A DNA stretch of 41,596 nucleotides from Bacteroidota bacterium (GTDB taxonomy: Bacteria; Bacteroidota; Bacteroidia; Bacteroidales; WCHB1-69): NCBI GenBank assembly GCA_019135895.1, contig JAGVVH010000198.1:1-41596 (forward strand), written 5' to 3'. Shown here one piece after another: positions 39,946-41,596 of the stretch. Within the stretch, counting starts at the first letter, position 1, and each line of letters begins with the position of its first letter. The notes beneath the pieces were generated by a model. It saw only the letters and a program-made list of their open reading frames with translations, had not been told where the DNA came from and ran no database searches. The translations under genes were made by a program, and so were the position numbers.

Positions 39946-41190
39946 TCATCTCATCATCGCCAAGTTTACATAAAATTGCTTGATAAGGGGGTCGCATTTT
40001 ACATCTGTTTCTCTTATCGGACGGGCAAGACGAAATCCTTCGATTGAGCGGCAGCGACTAAGCGCAACATACACCTGGCCGAAAGTAAAAGCTCCCCAGC
40101 CCAGATCAATCAGGACATTATCAAGTGTTTTTCCCTGGCTTTTATGAATCGTTACGGCCCAGGCATGCATGAGGGGGTATTGAGTGTACTGGCCGACCTT
40201 GAGCGCAAGAATCTCGTCTCTTTCGGAATCATAGGTGTAATTGTAATTTTCCCATGATTCAGGATGCACTTCATGAATCATTCCCCTGGAGCCGCTGATA
40301 AGTTCCACCATAATTGTTCTTTGCTCGATATTCCTGACAATGCCTATGGTTCCGTTGACCCACCGTTTATTGGAATCATTTTTGGTGAACATCACACGGG
40401 TGCCGACTTTTAGTTTCAGTTCGACAGGGGAGGGAAGTTTGTCATTGTGTAGTGAGAAGTTACCCTCCATCGTTCCCTTGAATAAATGTTCTTTTTCCGA
40501 CAGTTTATTCAGTTCATCGCCATTGATCTTATCAGCCAGCCTGTTTGTGCAGGTAAGAGTGATGTCCGGCTGAAAGTCATCCTGCTCATAGGATTGCCGG
40601 TTCAGTGTTTCGGCCACGGATTCAATATCTTCTCCGACACGAAGACGGTTCAGTAAATCTATATAGGTTAGATCTTCCTGCCGGTAAACCGATGTCAGTT
40701 CTACGGGGGACATCGTAATATTCTGCAGCCCGAAGGAACTGAAAAAATAAGGGCTTTCGTATCCTCTCGCTTCCAGCACATTCTTTTCATGGTCCGGAAC
40801 AACCGGTGGCAACTGAAAAAGATCTCCCACTAGCAGGAGCTGCACCCCTCCAAACGGTTTCTTGCTGGAGCGGTTCTTCCGTAAAAATTTATCGATGCTA
40901 TCCATCAGGTCACAACGAACCATGGAAACCTCATCAATCATCAATATATCCAGTTTCTTGAAAAGTTTTTTGTTGCGGGCGATTTTGATGTCCTCGTCCT
41001 CGTGGATCTTGGGTGGAAGGCTAAAAAAGGAATGAATCGTCATCCCTCCCGCATTCAGGGCCGCCACGCCCGTGGGTGCCAGGACGACAATATTTTTATC
41101 CAAGACACTCTTCAGGTAGTGAATCAGTGTCGTTTTGCCCGTCCCGGCATTGCCGGTAACAAAAACAACCGGAATCCCGATCTTTAGCAA
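39946..41190 (-). CDS. RecD/Pif1-like SF1B DNA helicase
   Basis: 414 residues. Walker A GNAGTGKT (about 13-20), motif Ia VVLAPTGVAALNAGG, motif II MIDEVSMV, motif III LLVGDLFQLPP, and C-terminal HAWAVTIHKSQGKTLDN with QVYVALSRCRS. This is the compact Pif1/Dda/RecD core, a 5'-3' helicase, without RecD2's N-terminal domain. The start used is TTG 41190 with AGGAC about 10 bases upstream. In-frame sequence EEYRTVES continues back to a stop at 41224 with no better start, so a few N-terminal residues may be missing or a frameshift present. A DUF2779 gene lies directly upstream. Confidence 0.88.
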   Translation of the reverse strand: MLKIGIPVVFVTGNAGTGKTTLIHYLKSVLDKNIVVLAPTGVAALNAGGMTIHSFFSLPPKIHEDEDIKIARNKKLFKKLDILMIDEVSMVRCDLMDSIDKFLRKNRSSKKPFGGVQLLLVGDLFQLPPVVPDHEKNVLEARGYESPYFFSSFGLQNITMSPVELTSVYRQEDLTYIDLLNRLRVGEDIESVAETLNRQSYEQDDFQPDITLTCTNRLADKINGDELNKLSEKEHLFKGTMEGNFSLHNDKLPSPVELKLKVGTRVMFTKNDSNKRWVNGTIGIVRNIEQRTIMVELISGSRGMIHEVHPESWENYNYTYDSERDEILALKVGQYTQYPLMHAWAVTIHKSQGKTLDNVLIDLGWGAFTFGQVYVALSRCRSIEGFRLARPIRETDVKCDPLIKQFYVNLAMMR

Positions 41191-41263
41191 GGATTCAACC
41201 GTCCTGTATTCTTCTGAGATTGTTCACGATCTTTATTTCTTCTCGGTGTGATTCTCGCTATAG

Positions 41264-41596
41264 TCATCTTAAAAAGCTGTATAATTTATTTACTATATCA
41301 ACCATTCCCATGGTATCTAAACCACAATATTCTTCCAGCAGCCTCCTGACTTTATCCTTATCTTTATTGTCTTCTGTAAATGTAACTCTATAATATTCCG
41401 CACTGGCCGTTCCACCATCGCCGATTTCCAGATCATCATAGGATTTACCCGTCATGGCCGGCAATACGTTCTTAATCGAGCAGCTGCCATCCTGCGCGGG
41501 ATGATAATAAGCAAAAGCCTGGAAAGGCTTGAGCAGATCAATAATCCTTTCTTCTATAGAATCTACCCATTTTTTGTATTTTGGAAGGACTTCGGC
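41264..41596 (-). CDS. DUF2779-family protein, C-terminal part (cut by the window edge)
   Basis: The last 110 residues of a minus-strand gene running off the window. They read through KPFQAFAYYHPAQDGSCSIK to VLPAMTGKSYDDLEIGDGGT, then ASAEYYRVTF, then LLEEYCGLDTMGMVDIVNKL. The SIKxVLPA-GxSYxxLEI-DG and YCxLDT motifs are the end of the RNase-H-like exonuclease fold in DUF2779 proteins, with Asp of LDT as a probable metal ligand. The N-terminal RecB-type part would lie to the right. Its stop is 74 bases before the helicase start. Confidence 0.85.
   Translation of the reverse strand, partial: AEVLPKYKKWVDSIEERIIDLLKPFQAFAYYHPAQDGSCSIKNVLPAMTGKSYDDLEIGDGGTASAEYYRVTFTEDNKDKDKVRRLLEEYCGLDTMGMVDIVNKLYSFLR

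Noticed and set aside
41191..41227. Longer N-terminus for the RecD/Pif1-like helicase
   Set aside because: The in-frame extension reaches a stop at 41224 without an ATG, GTG or TTG behind a ribosome site, so TTG 41190 is kept.
1..41596. CRISPR array
   Set aside because: No regularly spaced direct repeats of CRISPR length were seen; the Cas4-like protein belongs to a helicase-SSB recombination block.

Overview
The window starts inside the 3' end of a tmRNA gene (ssrA) on the plus strand. A tyrosine recombinase and a small MerR/excisionase-type HTH gene follow immediately, both pointing toward ssrA. This is the usual left edge of a genomic island integrated into the 3' end of ssrA. No second copy of the ssrA 3' end was found in the window, so the right edge is either outside it or too diverged to see. 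The host looks like a Gram-negative bacterium: there is a lipoprotein signal and a predicted periplasmic domain, and the overall style resembles Desulfobacterota/Syntrophales. That taxonomic guess is weak. The recombination block at about 17-25.5 kb is visibly richer in G+C than the AT-rich accessory blocks on either side, so the island looks mosaic.

Region by region. (1) 1-2.4 kb: ssrA end, integrase, excisionase, and a relic of a membrane-protein gene with its terminator. (2) 2.4-7.1 kb, plus strand: a secreted/lipoprotein of unknown function; a row of small membrane proteins (two DUF1232/YkvA-like, one SemiSWEET-like, one unknown, one DUF5658-like); a small unknown protein; and a PD-(D/E)XK-type nuclease candidate. 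(3) 7.2-16.9 kb, plus strand: a compact run of ten genes built around three different dynamin-like GTPases, with three small coiled-coil/helical proteins, a small Cys-rich protein and three proteins I do not recognise. (4) 16.9-25.6 kb, minus strand: a broken YafQ/RelE-type toxin remnant, then a DNA-processing block. Read from its promoter end, this block encodes a Ycf46-like AAA+ ATPase, a small four-Cys protein, DUF1257, a RadC/JAMM protein, DUF2997, a DUF3150-like protein, a highly structured non-coding element, SSB, a SWIM-domain protein with a probable ssDNA-annealing core, a RecB/Cas4-like Fe-S nuclease and a UvrD-like helicase. (5) 26-36.1 kb, minus strand: eight tightly packed genes. 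They encode an FHA-zinc-kinase fusion, a second Ser/Thr kinase, a TPR protein, a kinase-TPR fusion, a PP2C phosphatase, a double-ring Clp ATPase, a small protein and a two-TM protein with a C-terminal GCxxHxC domain. (6) 36.3-41.6 kb: a small membrane protein, a candidate terminated non-coding RNA, a 49-residue gene behind a good sigma-70 promoter, a uracil-DNA-glycosylase-like protein, a frame-broken relic, a PD-(D/E)XK-like protein, a RecD/Pif1-like helicase and the C-terminal end of a DUF2779 protein cut by the window edge.

How it may work together. The block at 17-25 kb looks like the element's own recombination/replication toolkit (helicase, exonuclease, annealase, SSB). Blocks 3 and 5 look like two separate cargo systems. 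One is a membrane-remodelling triple-dynamin system. The other is a phosphorylation-controlled Clp machine that carries the kinase, phosphatase, FHA and Clp parts familiar from type VI secretion control, but with no secretion-apparatus gene in sight. Both are good candidates for undescribed conflict or stress systems. That role is inference from gene content, not something the sequence proves.
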